From positions 372,001 through 436,000 of the forward strand of contig NZ_PYFX01000003.1 of NCBI RefSeq assembly GCF_003020115.1: DNA of 64,000 nucleotides, read 5' to 3'. A model generated the notes under the pieces. The model had not been told where the DNA came from. It worked only from the letters and a program-made list of their open reading frames with translations, and searched no databases. Positions 43,248 to 52,879 of the stretch are shown here, piece after piece. The position numbers and the translations under genes were made by a program. The first letter of the stretch is position 1. The number at the start of each line of letters is the position of its first letter. Source of the stretch: Bradyrhizobium sp. MOS002 (GTDB taxonomy: Bacteria; Pseudomonadota; Alphaproteobacteria; Rhizobiales; Xanthobacteraceae).

Positions 43248-43997
43248 TCAGGCCGCCTCGGAGACCAGCGCTTCGCTCTCCACGATCTCGGTGCCGATCA
43301 GGAAGTCGCGGCAGCCGCGCAAGGAGCGCAGCGCGCGGTTGAAGTCGAGGCCGGTCGAGACCAGTCCATGCAGCGCGGTCGGATTGCGCGCGATGCCGCG
43401 CAGCACGGCCAGCACGTCGATCTGGCCGTTCGGCTTGATGGCGGCGCGGGCGAGCGCCGGCAGCGCGCGATGGGCGGGATCGCTGATGACGCGGACCGCG
43501 GCGAACGGCAAGCCGGCCTCGGCGGCGTAGGCGGCTGCGATATGGCTTTCCATGTCGACGGCGGCTGCTCCCGTCTCCGAATGCAGCGCCGCCTTGCAGG
43601 AGCGCCCCGTGACCACTTCTTCGGCACCGGCGAGGCTGCCGCGCACCACGCGGCGGCGCCCGGACGTCAGGCGATCGATCAGGTCGTCGCCGAGCGAGAG
43701 GCCAGCGGCCCAGCGGGTATCGCCCGCGAGCACCTCGGTCGCCAGCACCACGTCGCCGGAGCGCAGCGTCGGGTCGAGCCCGCCGGCCACGCCAAAGGAG
43801 ATCACGCCGCGAATCGTCTCGGGATCCAGCACCGTCAGCAGCGCCCGCAACTGGGTGGGGCTGCTCGACGAACAAATGACGGCCATGCCCGGCCCGGCCG
43901 CGATGCGGGCCTCCTGGACCAGTCCAGTCACGATCAATATCGGCCTCGGATCAACGGTTTGACCCGCGGTAAGATAGTCCCCCGTCCCCAAAGTCAC
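43248..43997 (-). CDS. hpnG: adenosylhopane nucleosidase HpnG (hopanoid-associated phosphorylase)
   Basis: A 249-residue nucleoside phosphorylase-like protein that removes adenine from adenosylhopane. Its fold is shown by PILIVTGLVQEARIA at the start, GVISFGVAGGLDPTLRSGDVVLA near residue 60, and the active-site block AAAVDMESHIAAAYAAEAGLPFAAVRVISD near 145. It starts with GTG at 43997, overlapping the TGA stop of shc by four bases (GTGA), so it is the last gene of the hpnC-D-E-shc-G run. It ends at the same terminator as hpnH. Confidence 0.93.
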   Translation of the reverse strand: MTLGTGDYLTAGQTVDPRPILIVTGLVQEARIAAGPGMAVICSSSSPTQLRALLTVLDPETIRGVISFGVAGGLDPTLRSGDVVLATEVLAGDTRWAAGLSLGDDLIDRLTSGRRRVVRGSLAGAEEVVTGRSCKAALHSETGAAAVDMESHIAAAYAAEAGLPFAAVRVISDPAHRALPALARAAIKPNGQIDVLAVLRGIARNPTALHGLVSTGLDFNRALRSLRGCRDFLIGTEIVESEALVSEAA

Positions 43998-45961
43998 ATT
44001 CCGACCCCTACCACCCTGCTATTGGTGTTCCGCAAGTTCCGATACCGCGCCAACGCCCACAGCGGGAAGAACTTCGGATAACCATGGTACCGTAGATAGA
44101 ATACACGGGGAAAGCCTGTGGCGGTGTACCGCTGTTCGTCCCACAGTCCTTTTTCGTTCTGTGTTGCAATCAGGTACTCCACCCCGCGGGCGACGGCCGG
44201 GTGATCAACCTCGCCAGCAGCCATCAAGGCAAGCAAGGCCCATGCCGTTTGCGAGGCGGTCGAGGGGGCAGCCTCCCAGCCCCGGTAGTCCAGCCGGTAG
44301 CTGACGGCATCCTCGCCCCAGCCGCCGTCCTGGTTCTGGATCGAGGCCAGCCAGCCGGTCGCCTTGCGCATCATCGGATCGTCATGGCGGACGCCGGCCA
44401 TGTTGAGGGCGCACAGCACCGACCAGGTTCCATAGATGAAGTTCATGCCCCAGCGGCCGTACCAGGACCCTTCGGGGTGCTGGGTCTTGCGGAGGTAGGC
44501 GATCCCGTCCGCGACGTGCTTGCTGGTCTTCGCGGTCTCGCCGAGCTGGGCCAGCATCGAGATGCAGCGCGCGGTGACGTCCTCGGTCGGTGGATCGAGC
44601 AGCGCGCCATGGTCCGAGAACGGGATATTGTTCAGATAATATTCGAGGTTGTTGACATCGAAGGCGGCCCAGCCGCCGTCGTCGCTCTGCATGCCCTCGA
44701 TCCACTCCCGGGCACGGTCGATCGCGGCGTCATAGCCGGTCGCACCGTGCTCCCGGCGCATCCGGTCCATCGACATCACGACCACCGCGGTGTCGTCGAG
44801 ATCGGGATAATGGGCATTGTTGTACTGGAAGGCCCAGCCGCCCGGGCGCACGTCGGGCCGCTTCACCGCCCAGTCGCCCTTCACCTCGAGCTCCTGCTTC
44901 GGGATCAGCCAGTCGAGACCCTGCTTGGCCGCAGGCACCGCTCTGTCACCGCCGGCTTCGAGCAGTGCGTGGGCGGTCAGAGTCGTGTCCCACACCGGCG
45001 AGACGCAGGGCTGGCAATAGGCTTCGTCGTCCTTGATCACGAGCAGCTTGTCGATACCCCGGCGCGTGATGGCGCGCGGCGGATAACTCTCATTCTTGCC
45101 GAGCGCGTCGTACATCATGACGATGTTGGCCATCGGCGGATAGATCGCGCCCATGCCGTCCTCGCCGTTCAGCCGCTCCTCGGTGAAGGCGAGCGCGGCG
45201 TCGATGGCGCGCTTGCGCAGGCTTTTGGGAAACATCGGCTCGACCACGCGCAAAATGCCGTCGAGCGCGCGGAACAGCACGAACCAGGCCATGCTCTGGT
45301 GCGGCGCCTTGGCGGTCATGCCGATCGAGCGCGGGTCCTGCAGGAACAGCTCGTCGATGCCGACGCCCTTGGGATTCTTCGCCCGCGGCTTCAGCGCGGC
45401 GATGACCATCAGCGGCACCATGGTGGTGCGCGCCCAGTAGGAGATCTTGTTGATGTGGAACGGCGACCAGAACGGCAGCAGCACGATCTCGATCGGCAGC
45501 ACCGGTACCGCGCGCCAGGTCACGACGCCAAACATCGCAAGCATGAAGCGCGTGAAGACGTTGCTGTGAATGGCGCCGCCGCGGGAATGGATCGCCTCGC
45601 GCGCACGCACCATGTGCGGCGCGTCGACGGAATCCCCGATCATCTTCAGCGCGAAATACGCCTTGACGCTAGCGCTCATGTCGAACTCGCCGTCATGCAC
45701 CAGCGGCCAGCCGCCATGGGCGCCCTGCACGCGTCGAAGATAATTGGCGATCTTGGCTTCGAGCACGGCATCGACCGGCTCGGCGAGATAGTGGCGCAGC
45801 AGGACGTATTCGGCCGGAATCGTGCAATCGGCCTCGAGCTCGAACACCCAATGGCCGTCGGATTGCTGGAAGCCGAGGACGCCTTCGGTGGCCGACGCAA
45901 TGCTCGATTCCAAGCTCCTGAATTCTTGGGCTTCGCGGCTGGTCGCGTTCACGGAATCCAT
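43994..45961 (-). CDS. shc: squalene-hopene cyclase
   Basis: A 655-residue class II triterpene cyclase (HpnF). The catalytic acid motif DLDDTA is at about residue 387, and several QW repeats are visible (for example QNQDGGWGEDAVSYR near 545 and QSDDGGWAAFD near 425). Hydrophobic segments near residues 130-180 match the membrane-dipping channel. It turns squalene into hopene and diplopterol. It lies between hpnE and hpnG, 73 bp behind hpnE. The length is normal for the family, and the sequence runs unbroken from MDSVNATSREAQEF to the GTGA overlap with hpnG. Confidence 0.96.
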   Translation of the reverse strand: MDSVNATSREAQEFRSLESSIASATEGVLGFQQSDGHWVFELEADCTIPAEYVLLRHYLAEPVDAVLEAKIANYLRRVQGAHGGWPLVHDGEFDMSASVKAYFALKMIGDSVDAPHMVRAREAIHSRGGAIHSNVFTRFMLAMFGVVTWRAVPVLPIEIVLLPFWSPFHINKISYWARTTMVPLMVIAALKPRAKNPKGVGIDELFLQDPRSIGMTAKAPHQSMAWFVLFRALDGILRVVEPMFPKSLRKRAIDAALAFTEERLNGEDGMGAIYPPMANIVMMYDALGKNESYPPRAITRRGIDKLLVIKDDEAYCQPCVSPVWDTTLTAHALLEAGGDRAVPAAKQGLDWLIPKQELEVKGDWAVKRPDVRPGGWAFQYNNAHYPDLDDTAVVVMSMDRMRREHGATGYDAAIDRAREWIEGMQSDDGGWAAFDVNNLEYYLNNIPFSDHGALLDPPTEDVTARCISMLAQLGETAKTSKHVADGIAYLRKTQHPEGSWYGRWGMNFIYGTWSVLCALNMAGVRHDDPMMRKATGWLASIQNQDGGWGEDAVSYRLDYRGWEAAPSTASQTAWALLALMAAGEVDHPAVARGVEYLIATQNEKGLWDEQRYTATGFPRVFYLRYHGYPKFFPLWALARYRNLRNTNSRVVGVGM

Positions 45962-46034
45962 CTCGCTCGATTGCTCCGATAGTCGATTGAATTGGCCGAA
46001 ATTGACCGGGACAAATGCCCGTCAGGGCCGCCTG

Positions 46035-47291
46035 TCAGTATCCCTTGGCGGCCAGAACCAGATCGGCGGCGCGATCACCGGATCGGACCGATCCCTCGAT
46101 GGTTGCAGGCAATCCCGTAGCAGTCCAATCGCCTGCAAGAAACAGGTTTTTCAGCGCAGTGACCGGCCCTGGACGCAGGGCATTCTGCGCCGGCGTCGCC
46201 GCAAATGTGGCACGGCGCTCGCGCACAATCTGCCAGGGGGGCAGCTCGCCGGAAACACCGCCCGCCTTGCAGACGTCGTTCCAGATCGCTCGTGCGAGTT
46301 CCTCGCGCGGCATGTCGACCAGACGGTCGCCGTTGCTGATGGTGACGGACAGCCGGTTCGGGAACGCAAACAGCCATTCCACGACGCCGCCGATCACGCC
46401 GAGGATCGGCGCCGATCCCGCCGGCGGCTCGACGCGGAAATGCGCATTCACGATGGCGCGGAATTCGGTCGGCGTCTTCAGGCCCGGCAGCAGGTTGGAG
46501 GCAGCGCGTGGCGGCACCGCCATCACGACGACGTCGCCCGCACCGATCTGGATCACATCCTCGCCGCCGAAATTCAGCGCGCCGACCTTCCCGTCATGGG
46601 TCGCAAACGAGCGCAGCTCATGGCCGAGTTGAACGCTGTGCCCGCGCTCCTGCAAGAACGTCACGGCAGGCTCGATCAGCACCGCGCTGAGCCCGTCGCG
46701 CGCGATCAGGGGACGGCAGGCCTGCCCGCCGGCGAGCAGCGTCTCGCGGACGATCGCGCCGGCAAGCCCCGCCGAGCCTTCGGGAGGATCGACGTTGAGC
46801 GCCGCGAGCAGCAGCGGCTGCACCAGGCGCTGATAGAGAACGCCCTCGCAGGGAATGGACTTGCCGACCAGCGTCTGTTCCGAGGCCCAGATCAGCGGCG
46901 CCAGCTTCAGATAATCGGTCAACCCGGTGTCGGGGACGCGGCGGCTCTCGTCGAGCACCCAGGTCGGCAGGCGGCCGTCACCGAGATCGATCTGCCAGCG
47001 CTGCCCGGTCGTGAGGTCGACGAAGGGAAACTGCGCGCGCTCCGGACCGACGAGGCCCGCCTCGGTGCCGATCGAGCGCGCATAGGCGCGCGCATGGCTG
47101 TTGCCGGACAGCAGCAAATGGTTGCCGTTGTCGATGGTGAGATTGGTGGCGCCGTCGAAATAGGAACGGCAGCGGCCGCCGGCCTGCTGCGTCGCCTCGT
47201 GCACGGCGATCTTGAAGCCGGCATTGGCAAGCCGCACGGCGGCGGAGAGGCCGGAGATTCCAGCACCGATGATGTGAGCTGTTTTCTGCAT
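46035..47291 (-). CDS. hpnE: hydroxysqualene dehydroxylase HpnE
   Basis: A 418-residue FAD-dependent amine oxidase-like protein. HIIGAGISGLSAAVRLANAG at the start is the FAD-binding loop; GGRCRSYFD near residue 40 and FLAGDWTATGLPATIEGSVRSG near 380 are the family end motifs. It removes the hydroxyl of hydroxysqualene to give squalene. The ATG overlaps the stop codon of hpnD by one base (TGATG). The frame stays open for over 600 bp further upstream within hpnD, but those residues are arginine-rich shadow sequence. Confidence 0.94.
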   Translation of the reverse strand: MQKTAHIIGAGISGLSAAVRLANAGFKIAVHEATQQAGGRCRSYFDGATNLTIDNGNHLLLSGNSHARAYARSIGTEAGLVGPERAQFPFVDLTTGQRWQIDLGDGRLPTWVLDESRRVPDTGLTDYLKLAPLIWASEQTLVGKSIPCEGVLYQRLVQPLLLAALNVDPPEGSAGLAGAIVRETLLAGGQACRPLIARDGLSAVLIEPAVTFLQERGHSVQLGHELRSFATHDGKVGALNFGGEDVIQIGAGDVVVMAVPPRAASNLLPGLKTPTEFRAIVNAHFRVEPPAGSAPILGVIGGVVEWLFAFPNRLSVTISNGDRLVDMPREELARAIWNDVCKAGGVSGELPPWQIVRERRATFAATPAQNALRPGPVTALKNLFLAGDWTATGLPATIEGSVRSGDRAADLVLAAKGY

Positions 47292-48130
47292 CAGATGAGA
47301 GCGTAACGGAGCAGGATGGCGATGCGTGTGATCTTCGACACACGCACCGGCTCGCGCGGCGCGTTGAACCCGCGCGCGATCAGGAGGTCCAGAATGGCGT
47401 GATAGTATTTCGACATCATCCGCGGCGCGCGCACCGCGCGGCGCCGGTTGCGGTTCATGATCTCGTCCGACTTCTCGAAATACAGCTTTGCACGCTGCGC
47501 CAGCGGCAGGCAGACCTTCGACAGCGCGCGTTCGACGATCACGCGGTCCGGATCGTTGGAGGTGATGCCGGCATGCAGCAGCGCTTCGCGCGGCAGATAG
47601 AGCCGGCCGAGGCCTGCGTCCTCGTCGATGTCGCGCAGGATGTTGGTGAGCTGGAGCGCGCGGCCGAGATGATGAGCGAGCTCGATGCCGTCTGCTTCCG
47701 GCAGGCCGAAGACCCGAACCGACAGCCGCCCCACGGCACTCGCGACGCGATCGCAATAGAGATCCAGCGTCGCCATGTCGGGCGCGCGGATGTCCTGCGG
47801 CACGTCCATCTCCATGCCGTCGACAATCGCGAGGAAATCCTCGCGCTTGAGGCCGAAGGTCTTCACCGAGGCGAGGTAGTCCTTCAGCCGCGGCGGCGGA
47901 TTGCCCTGGTAGAGCGCGTCGATGTCGTTGCGCCACGCCTGAAGCGCGGCGAGCCGCTCGTCGCGCGGACCATCGGAATCGGCGATGTCGTCGACCTGAC
48001 GGCAGAAGCTGTAGATCTGGAACATCGCTTCGCGCTGGTCGTGCGGCAGGATGCGCATCGCGGCGTAGAACGAACTGCCGGATGCGGTCGAGCCATAATT
48101 GGCGCCGGGCGAGGCCGCCTCAAGCGTCAT
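47291..48130 (-). CDS. hpnD: presqualene diphosphate synthase HpnD
   Basis: A 279-residue squalene/phytoene synthase-like protein. Two aspartate-rich motifs are seen: QVDDIADSDG near residue 45 and NILRDIDEDAGLGRLYLP near 165. It joins two farnesyl diphosphates to presqualene diphosphate. The start at 48130 lies 11 bp inside the 3' end of hpnC, and its own stop overlaps the hpnE start, so hpnC-hpnD-hpnE are translationally coupled. The N-terminus (MTLEAASPGANYGST) is short and flexible, as usual. Confidence 0.94.
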   Translation of the reverse strand: MTLEAASPGANYGSTASGSSFYAAMRILPHDQREAMFQIYSFCRQVDDIADSDGPRDERLAALQAWRNDIDALYQGNPPPRLKDYLASVKTFGLKREDFLAIVDGMEMDVPQDIRAPDMATLDLYCDRVASAVGRLSVRVFGLPEADGIELAHHLGRALQLTNILRDIDEDAGLGRLYLPREALLHAGITSNDPDRVIVERALSKVCLPLAQRAKLYFEKSDEIMNRNRRRAVRAPRMMSKYYHAILDLLIARGFNAPREPVRVSKITRIAILLRYALI

Positions 48131-49004
48131 GTGCAGTCCCCGGTCTGGAAATGGCCTTGCGTCCGACCGCGCGGCGGCCCACTTCGCCGATCATGCCGGC
48201 GAGGCTGAAGGTGAGGAGCTCGAACTTGTTCAGGTGCACGCGCTCGCGCAGGGGATCGCGCACCTTCAACAGGCGCACGATGCGGTCGGCATAGGCCTGG
48301 ATCACCGAGACCTCGACGCCGAGGCGGAAATCCCGGATCTCCGCAGCTAGCGACCTGCCCTCCTCGAGCAGCGCTTCGTTGCGCACGGCGAGAGCCTGAA
48401 GGCAGGCCAGCATCGCCGGCGGCGACTGCGCCAGTCCGAGCTGCTCGACCGAGGCGCCACTCGCGGCCAGCGCATCGCGCGGCAGATAGACGCGGTTGAG
48501 CTCGCGGAAATCCTTGCCGCAATCCTGAAGGTGGTTGTTGATCTGCAGCGCCGCGCAGAGCGCATCCGACGCGGCCCAGGTCGCGGTGCTCTCACCATGG
48601 ACGTCGAGCATGAAGCGGCCTACCGGCATCGCCGAGTAGCGGCAATAATGGATGACCTCGTCCCAATTCTCGTAGCGCAACTTGGTCACGTCCATACGGA
48701 ACGCGATGAGCACGTCGAGCGCGTGGCGCGGCGCCATGCCGCGTTCGGCCAGTGCGTGCCGCAAGCTGACGGCCTCGGCCTGGGTATCGCCCCTGCCGAG
48801 CAATTCCGCCTCGAGCAGGTCGAGATAAGCGAGCTTCTCGTCCGGCGGCAGCGTCGCGTGGTCGGCGATGTCGTCGGCGGTGCGGACGAAATTGTAATAC
48901 GCCAGGATCAGCGCGCGATGACGCGGATGAATGATCCAGGACGCGACGGGAAAATTCTCGTCGCGCTCACCCTTGCCGGATCGCAATTCGCTCGCAGAGG
49001 TCAT
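48120..49004 (-). CDS. hpnC: hydroxysqualene synthase HpnC
   Basis: A 294-residue protein of the squalene synthase family and the first gene of the hopene operon. It turns presqualene diphosphate into hydroxysqualene. The first aspartate motif is RTADDIADHA near residue 50; the second site reads LQDCGKDFRELNRVYLP near 165. The ATG at 49004 begins MTSASELRSGKGERDENFP, a common start of this family; further upstream the frame runs through the leader. A candidate promoter TTGGTT-N17-TATATG lies about 82 bp before the start. Confidence 0.94.
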   Translation of the reverse strand: MTSASELRSGKGERDENFPVASWIIHPRHRALILAYYNFVRTADDIADHATLPPDEKLAYLDLLEAELLGRGDTQAEAVSLRHALAERGMAPRHALDVLIAFRMDVTKLRYENWDEVIHYCRYSAMPVGRFMLDVHGESTATWAASDALCAALQINNHLQDCGKDFRELNRVYLPRDALAASGASVEQLGLAQSPPAMLACLQALAVRNEALLEEGRSLAAEIRDFRLGVEVSVIQAYADRIVRLLKVRDPLRERVHLNKFELLTFSLAGMIGEVGRRAVGRKAISRPGTAHDA

Positions 49005-49085
49005 CGAGGGCTGGTCTACAATCGTTTGGACAGGAAGGGCTTTTTGGCTCGCGCTAGCCCGTGCGGGCAATGCCGCCGCGGCCCC

Positions 49086-49114
49086 CATATAGGGGAATAC
49101 GGCCGCAAAACCAA
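49086..49114 (-). promoter_or_regulatory. candidate sigma-70 promoter of the hpnC operon
   Basis: On the minus strand TTGGTT (49114-49109) and TATATG (49091-49086) are 17 bp apart; the -10 has four of six consensus bases. It would give a leader of about 75 nt to hpnC. Spacing is right, base match moderate. Confidence 0.35.
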
Positions 49115-49153
49115 TCCTGTCTCTCGATGGCTGCCCTTTGCGGATCAGGTCCG

Positions 49154-49180
49154 AAAAGGCGGCCCCGGAGGCCGCCTTTT
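49154..49180. terminator. factor-independent terminator
   Basis: An 11-bp perfect stem AAAAGGCGGCC / GGCCGCCTTTT with a 5-base loop. It is 18 bp past the stop codon of the minus-strand cysteine-rich gene and separates it from the hpnC promoter. Confidence 0.87.
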
Positions 49181-49198
49181 GTGGGCCAGTGGCCGAGC

Positions 49199-49432
49199 TT
49201 ACTGGTTGTGGTTCTTCAGGACCTGGTCACAGGCCTGAGAGATCTTGGCCCGGTTCTCCTTGAGGCAGGCCAGGATGGTGAAATCGCCCTGGTCAATGAC
49301 CGGACGGCAGAGCTTCTGCACATCGCGCGAGCAGGCCTTCTGCTCGGCGTCCGTGCCGCGCCCTTGCTGGGCGAACGCTGTGGTCGAGAGGGAGGCCGAC
49401 AGCAAGGTGAGAGCGACGAGAAGCTTACGCAT
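49199..49432 (-). CDS. small exported cysteine-rich repeat protein
   Basis: A 77-residue secreted protein. The signal peptide MRKLLVALTLLSASLSTTAFAQ is clear. The mature part has the pattern ACSRDVQKLCRPVI ... ILACLKENRAKISQACDQVL with four cysteines, as in the cysteine-rich repeat family seen in multiple small periplasmic proteins of Rhizobiales. The cysteines probably form two disulfides. The function is unknown. It has its own terminator and stands between the hopanoid operon and a 460-bp gap. Confidence 0.85.
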   Translation of the reverse strand: MRKLLVALTLLSASLSTTAFAQQGRGTDAEQKACSRDVQKLCRPVIDQGDFTILACLKENRAKISQACDQVLKNHNQ

Positions 49433-49891
49433 TGTATTCCTTCATTCTGACGGCAGAATCGCACCGATCCCGGACAGCACAGGGCGACGACCGGAAGGAT
49501 TGTTCTGATGGCAAGTCGCCGCGGGAGTAGCGGCCTCGGAGAAGGCACAAGCACTGGCAAATGCGGCCAAATTGGCGCCGCGTCCACCAAATCAGGTCTT
49601 CCCTGCGCCTTCTCTGGCAAATGTAAGAGACTGATACTACGTCATAATCCAGGCACGCCGCGTTTTGCTGCGCACCTGTTGCAGAGCTGCATCTCTCCAT
49701 CCCGCCTCGGGCGCCAGAAACATGCCGAAACGCAGAGAATCCGGAGGCCAATCATGGCAAGTGCGCTTCGCGATGCCGACATGTGGGCGGCCGGCCATTG
49801 AACCTGACACAGGCTCGGAACACTAAACCTTCGATGTGGCGAGACGTTCTTCGTGATACGCGGACGTCGTTCCAAAACGGGATATTTTGAG
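49433..49891. other. intergenic region, no gene supported
   Basis: About 460 bp between two divergent exported-protein genes. Several open frames cross it, but they are rich in Arg, Ser and Cys and without start signals or domain features. I see no repeat or hairpin of note. The promoters of both neighbours should lie here. Confidence 0.5.
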
Positions 49892-50389
49892 ATGAAATTC
49901 TTTGGACGATCTGAACTGGCAATCAAGGCGGCCGGCATCGGCGCTGTGCTGCTCTTTTCGGTTTCGGCAAGTCAGGCTCAGTCGTCCGGACCGTTTGCAG
50001 GTTTTGAGGGCGCGTGGACCGGCACGGGTACGGTATCGCTGTCCGACGGCTCCACCGAGCGCATTCGCTGCAAGGCGGACTACAAGGTTGCCGGCACCGG
50101 TCTCAGCCTCAAGCAGGCGCTGCACTGCGCGTCCGACAGCTACAAGTTCGACCTCACCAGCGACGTGACCAGCCAGGGCGAGCGCATCTCCGGCAATTGG
50201 AGCGAGACCAACCGCAACATCTTCGGCAATCTGCAGGGCACCGCCGGCGGCGGCCAGATCGAGGTGTTCGTCGAGGCCAACGGCTTTGCCGCTAATTTGT
50301 CGCTGCGCACCAACGGCACCAAGCAGACGGTGCAGATCTCATCCAAGGGCGAGATTCGCGGCGTCAACATCACGATGACGAAGGGCTGA
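49892..50389 (+). CDS. exported hypothetical protein
   Basis: A 165-residue protein with a signal peptide (KAAGIGAVLLFSVSASQAQ) and a mature region of beta-strand character: GAWTGTGTVSLSDGSTERIRC, KQALHCASDSYKFDLTSDV, GERISGNWSETNRNIFGNLQG and VQISSKGEIRGVNITMTKG. This looks like a lipocalin-like small barrel common in Bradyrhizobium exported proteins, but I cannot name it. A two-cysteine pair (IRCKAD, LHCASD) may form a disulfide. The ATG at 49892 was chosen over an upstream GTG because the signal peptide begins there. A strong terminator follows. Confidence 0.8.
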   Translation: MKFFGRSELAIKAAGIGAVLLFSVSASQAQSSGPFAGFEGAWTGTGTVSLSDGSTERIRCKADYKVAGTGLSLKQALHCASDSYKFDLTSDVTSQGERISGNWSETNRNIFGNLQGTAGGGQIEVFVEANGFAANLSLRTNGTKQTVQISSKGEIRGVNITMTKG

Positions 50390-50414
50390 CAGCTCTTACC
50401 GCTTCGAAAGCAGC

Positions 50415-50450
50415 AAGCCCCGGTTCTCGCGAACCGGGGCTTTGTTGTTT
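50415..50450 (+). terminator. factor-independent terminator
   Basis: A 12-bp perfect stem AAGCCCCGGTTC / GAACCGGGGCTT with a 4-base loop, followed by a T-rich tract. It ends the exported-protein gene and may also serve the minus-strand MMPL gene, whose stop is at 50513. Confidence 0.88.
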
Positions 50451-50512
50451 TTTCGGAGACGCGGCGCAGTCGCCCGGACCGCGCCGATTCCATGTCCGAT
50501 GGATGCAGCCGC

Positions 50513-52879
50513 TCAGATCGCCGGCTTGTCCGTGCCCTGAAGCTTGGCGTGCAGATTGATCAGCCACATCGCCGTCGGCCGCAGGATGAAGAGGTCGGCG
50601 ACGAGCGCCATCACCATCGAGAAGGCGCTGAGCCAGCCGAACAGCCGCAGCGACGGCAGGTCGGAGAACACCGTGACGACGAGACCGCAGGCCAGCACCA
50701 GCGTGGTCAGGATCAATGCCGGGCCGACCAGCACGGTCGCGCGCTCCACCGCGAGCGCCGAGCCGACGCCCGGCTTGCTCTCCAGCCTGAGGCGGTTGAG
50801 GAAGTGGATGGTGGCGCTTAAGCCCAGGCCAAACGAAACGGTCAGAGCCACGACGCTGGCGAATTGCAGCCCCTCGCCCATCGCCCACAGCACCGTTCCC
50901 GACATCACGACGGGGAAGATGCCCGGCAGGATGCAGGCGAACATCACCACCCAGGAACGGAAGGCAAGGCCGATGAAGATCGCGACCAGCGCGAATTCGA
51001 CGGTAAGCCCGCGGTTGAGCTTCTCGATCATGCCGGCCGAGTTGCGCGCGGCAATCGCGGCAAGACCCGTGACCGCCACTTCATAGCCGGGATGCTTCTT
51101 GCGGACGGCGTCGAGCTCGGAATCAAGCTTGTCGACGATCGGCAGGAGCTGGCTGGAATCCTTGTCCGGCACGCGGCCTGCGACCACGACGGCGTCCTGC
51201 TCGGCATCGATGAATCGGCGCACCAGATGCTCCGGAATGACGCTGACATATTCCTTGAGCGTCGCGACGTCGGCGCTGCCGGCCTTGTCCGCGAGCCAGC
51301 GGCGCAGGGTCTCGACCGACCAGACATTGCCGACACCGGCCGCCTTCTCCACCGTCGCGTGCACGTCCGCGATGGTCTGCAGCGTCTCCGGCGAATAGAG
51401 CGATTCACCCTTGGGGAACTGGATCAGAACGTTGACCGGGTTGGCGCCGGTGAGCTTGGCGTCGAGCCGGTCGCTGGCGGCGACCGCCTGGCGCTTGTCC
51501 GGCACCTGGTCGGCGAGTCGGTAGCGCGGCTCCAGATTGGCGTAGATGACGCCGAGGCCCGCCACGAACACCACGGCGATCAGGCTGAACAGGCCGGGGC
51601 GGCCCACCATGCGCACCGCGATCCAGTAGCAGAAATTACGCAGCGCCTGCACGCCGGCATCCGCGCTCTGGAACTTGGTCGCAAAGACCTTTTCGTTGCG
51701 CACCAACAGCACGCCGAACACCGGCACCAGCGACAACACCGCGACTAGCGCGATGATGGTGGCGGCGAGACCCGCCTCGCCGAACTTGCGGATCAGATCG
51801 GAGTCGGAGAACTGGAGCGCGATGAAGGAAATGCCGGCGGTGCCGTGCGTCAGCACGCAGGCCGGTCCCACCACCAGCACCGCGTTCTTGAACGCGGTGA
51901 ACTTGTCCTGGCCCGCGATCAGCCGGTCGCGCGCGGCGAAGGTGAGCTGCATCGAGTCCGAAAAGCTGATGACCATGATGAGCGGCGTCATCACGTTCAG
52001 GAACATGTTGAGATTGAAATTGGCCCAGCCGAGCGCGCCGAGCGCCAGCAGGATCGCGATCATCGGCGGGAACGCCGCCGCCACCATGAACGAGATCTTG
52101 CGGAAGAAGATGATGGCGATGACACAGCCGGCGAGAATGCCGAGGATGTTGTAGGTGAGCCCGTCGCGCTCGACCGCATTGCGGATCTCGAGCTGCATCA
52201 CCGGCACGCCGGAAAGCTGCACATTGAGGCCGGTGTCGCCAAGGTCTTCCTTCATCAGCGCGCGGATCTCGGCGACGGTCTTGGTCAGCTTATTGGAGGC
52301 GACCACCTCCGGATCGAGCGACAGCACGATCAGCGCCAGCGTGCCGTCCTCGGACAACAGCTTGCCGCGGATGATCTCGTTGGCTTTGACGCCCTCGATG
52401 AACTTGTTGTAGGCCTCGCCCTCGGGCAGCTCGGGCGGGAACAGCGCGGCGGGAAGCTTGCCCGGCGCCGGCGCCTGACGCGCGGAGAACAGCGAGACCA
52501 GTCCGCGCGTACCTTCCACCAGCTGCATGTCGGTGACGAAGTCGCGCAGCTTCTCGAGGTTGTTCCGCGCCAGCAGGGTCTTGCCTTCGACCACGACGAG
52601 GACGTCGAATTCCTCGGCCGGGAACTTCTTGGTCACCGCTTCGTACTGGCGGAATTCCGGCGTGTTGGACCGGAACAGCTGCGACAGCGAATCGTCGATC
52701 TTGATCCGGTGAATACCGAACACGGCGCCGACGATCAGCACGACCAAAACGATGCAGGAGACGATGGGCGCCCGGACTGCGATCAGCCCGATACGCTCCA
52801 GCCCGAAGGCGATCGAGGACGCAGGTCCCTGCTCGACCTTGTCGACATGAACCTCACTCTCGCTGTGCTTTTCGAGCAT
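50513..52879 (-). CDS. MMPL/RND-family transporter next to hpnP
   Basis: A 788-residue inner membrane protein with RND-like two-fold symmetry: an N-terminal helix (IVSCIVLVVLIVGAVFG), a periplasmic domain, a block of five or six helices from about residue 240 (NILGILAGCVIAIIF, GALGWANFNLNMFLNVM), a second periplasmic domain and a second block to the C-terminus. It resembles the MMPL family that moves lipids, and it is related in plan to HpnN. It lies 207 bp downstream of eutC, in the same direction as eutB-hpnP-eutC. A role in moving methylated hopanoids or other lipids is my guess. The start at 52879 was preferred to an in-frame GTG or ATG further upstream. Confidence 0.87.
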   Translation of the reverse strand: MLEKHSESEVHVDKVEQGPASSIAFGLERIGLIAVRAPIVSCIVLVVLIVGAVFGIHRIKIDDSLSQLFRSNTPEFRQYEAVTKKFPAEEFDVLVVVEGKTLLARNNLEKLRDFVTDMQLVEGTRGLVSLFSARQAPAPGKLPAALFPPELPEGEAYNKFIEGVKANEIIRGKLLSEDGTLALIVLSLDPEVVASNKLTKTVAEIRALMKEDLGDTGLNVQLSGVPVMQLEIRNAVERDGLTYNILGILAGCVIAIIFFRKISFMVAAAFPPMIAILLALGALGWANFNLNMFLNVMTPLIMVISFSDSMQLTFAARDRLIAGQDKFTAFKNAVLVVGPACVLTHGTAGISFIALQFSDSDLIRKFGEAGLAATIIALVAVLSLVPVFGVLLVRNEKVFATKFQSADAGVQALRNFCYWIAVRMVGRPGLFSLIAVVFVAGLGVIYANLEPRYRLADQVPDKRQAVAASDRLDAKLTGANPVNVLIQFPKGESLYSPETLQTIADVHATVEKAAGVGNVWSVETLRRWLADKAGSADVATLKEYVSVIPEHLVRRFIDAEQDAVVVAGRVPDKDSSQLLPIVDKLDSELDAVRKKHPGYEVAVTGLAAIAARNSAGMIEKLNRGLTVEFALVAIFIGLAFRSWVVMFACILPGIFPVVMSGTVLWAMGEGLQFASVVALTVSFGLGLSATIHFLNRLRLESKPGVGSALAVERATVLVGPALILTTLVLACGLVVTVFSDLPSLRLFGWLSAFSMVMALVADLFILRPTAMWLINLHAKLQGTDKPAI

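Noticed and set aside
49508..49801. 97-residue open frame in the gap after the cysteine-rich gene
   Set aside because: Arg/Ser/Cys-rich, no ribosome site, no domain; it looks like a chance frame.
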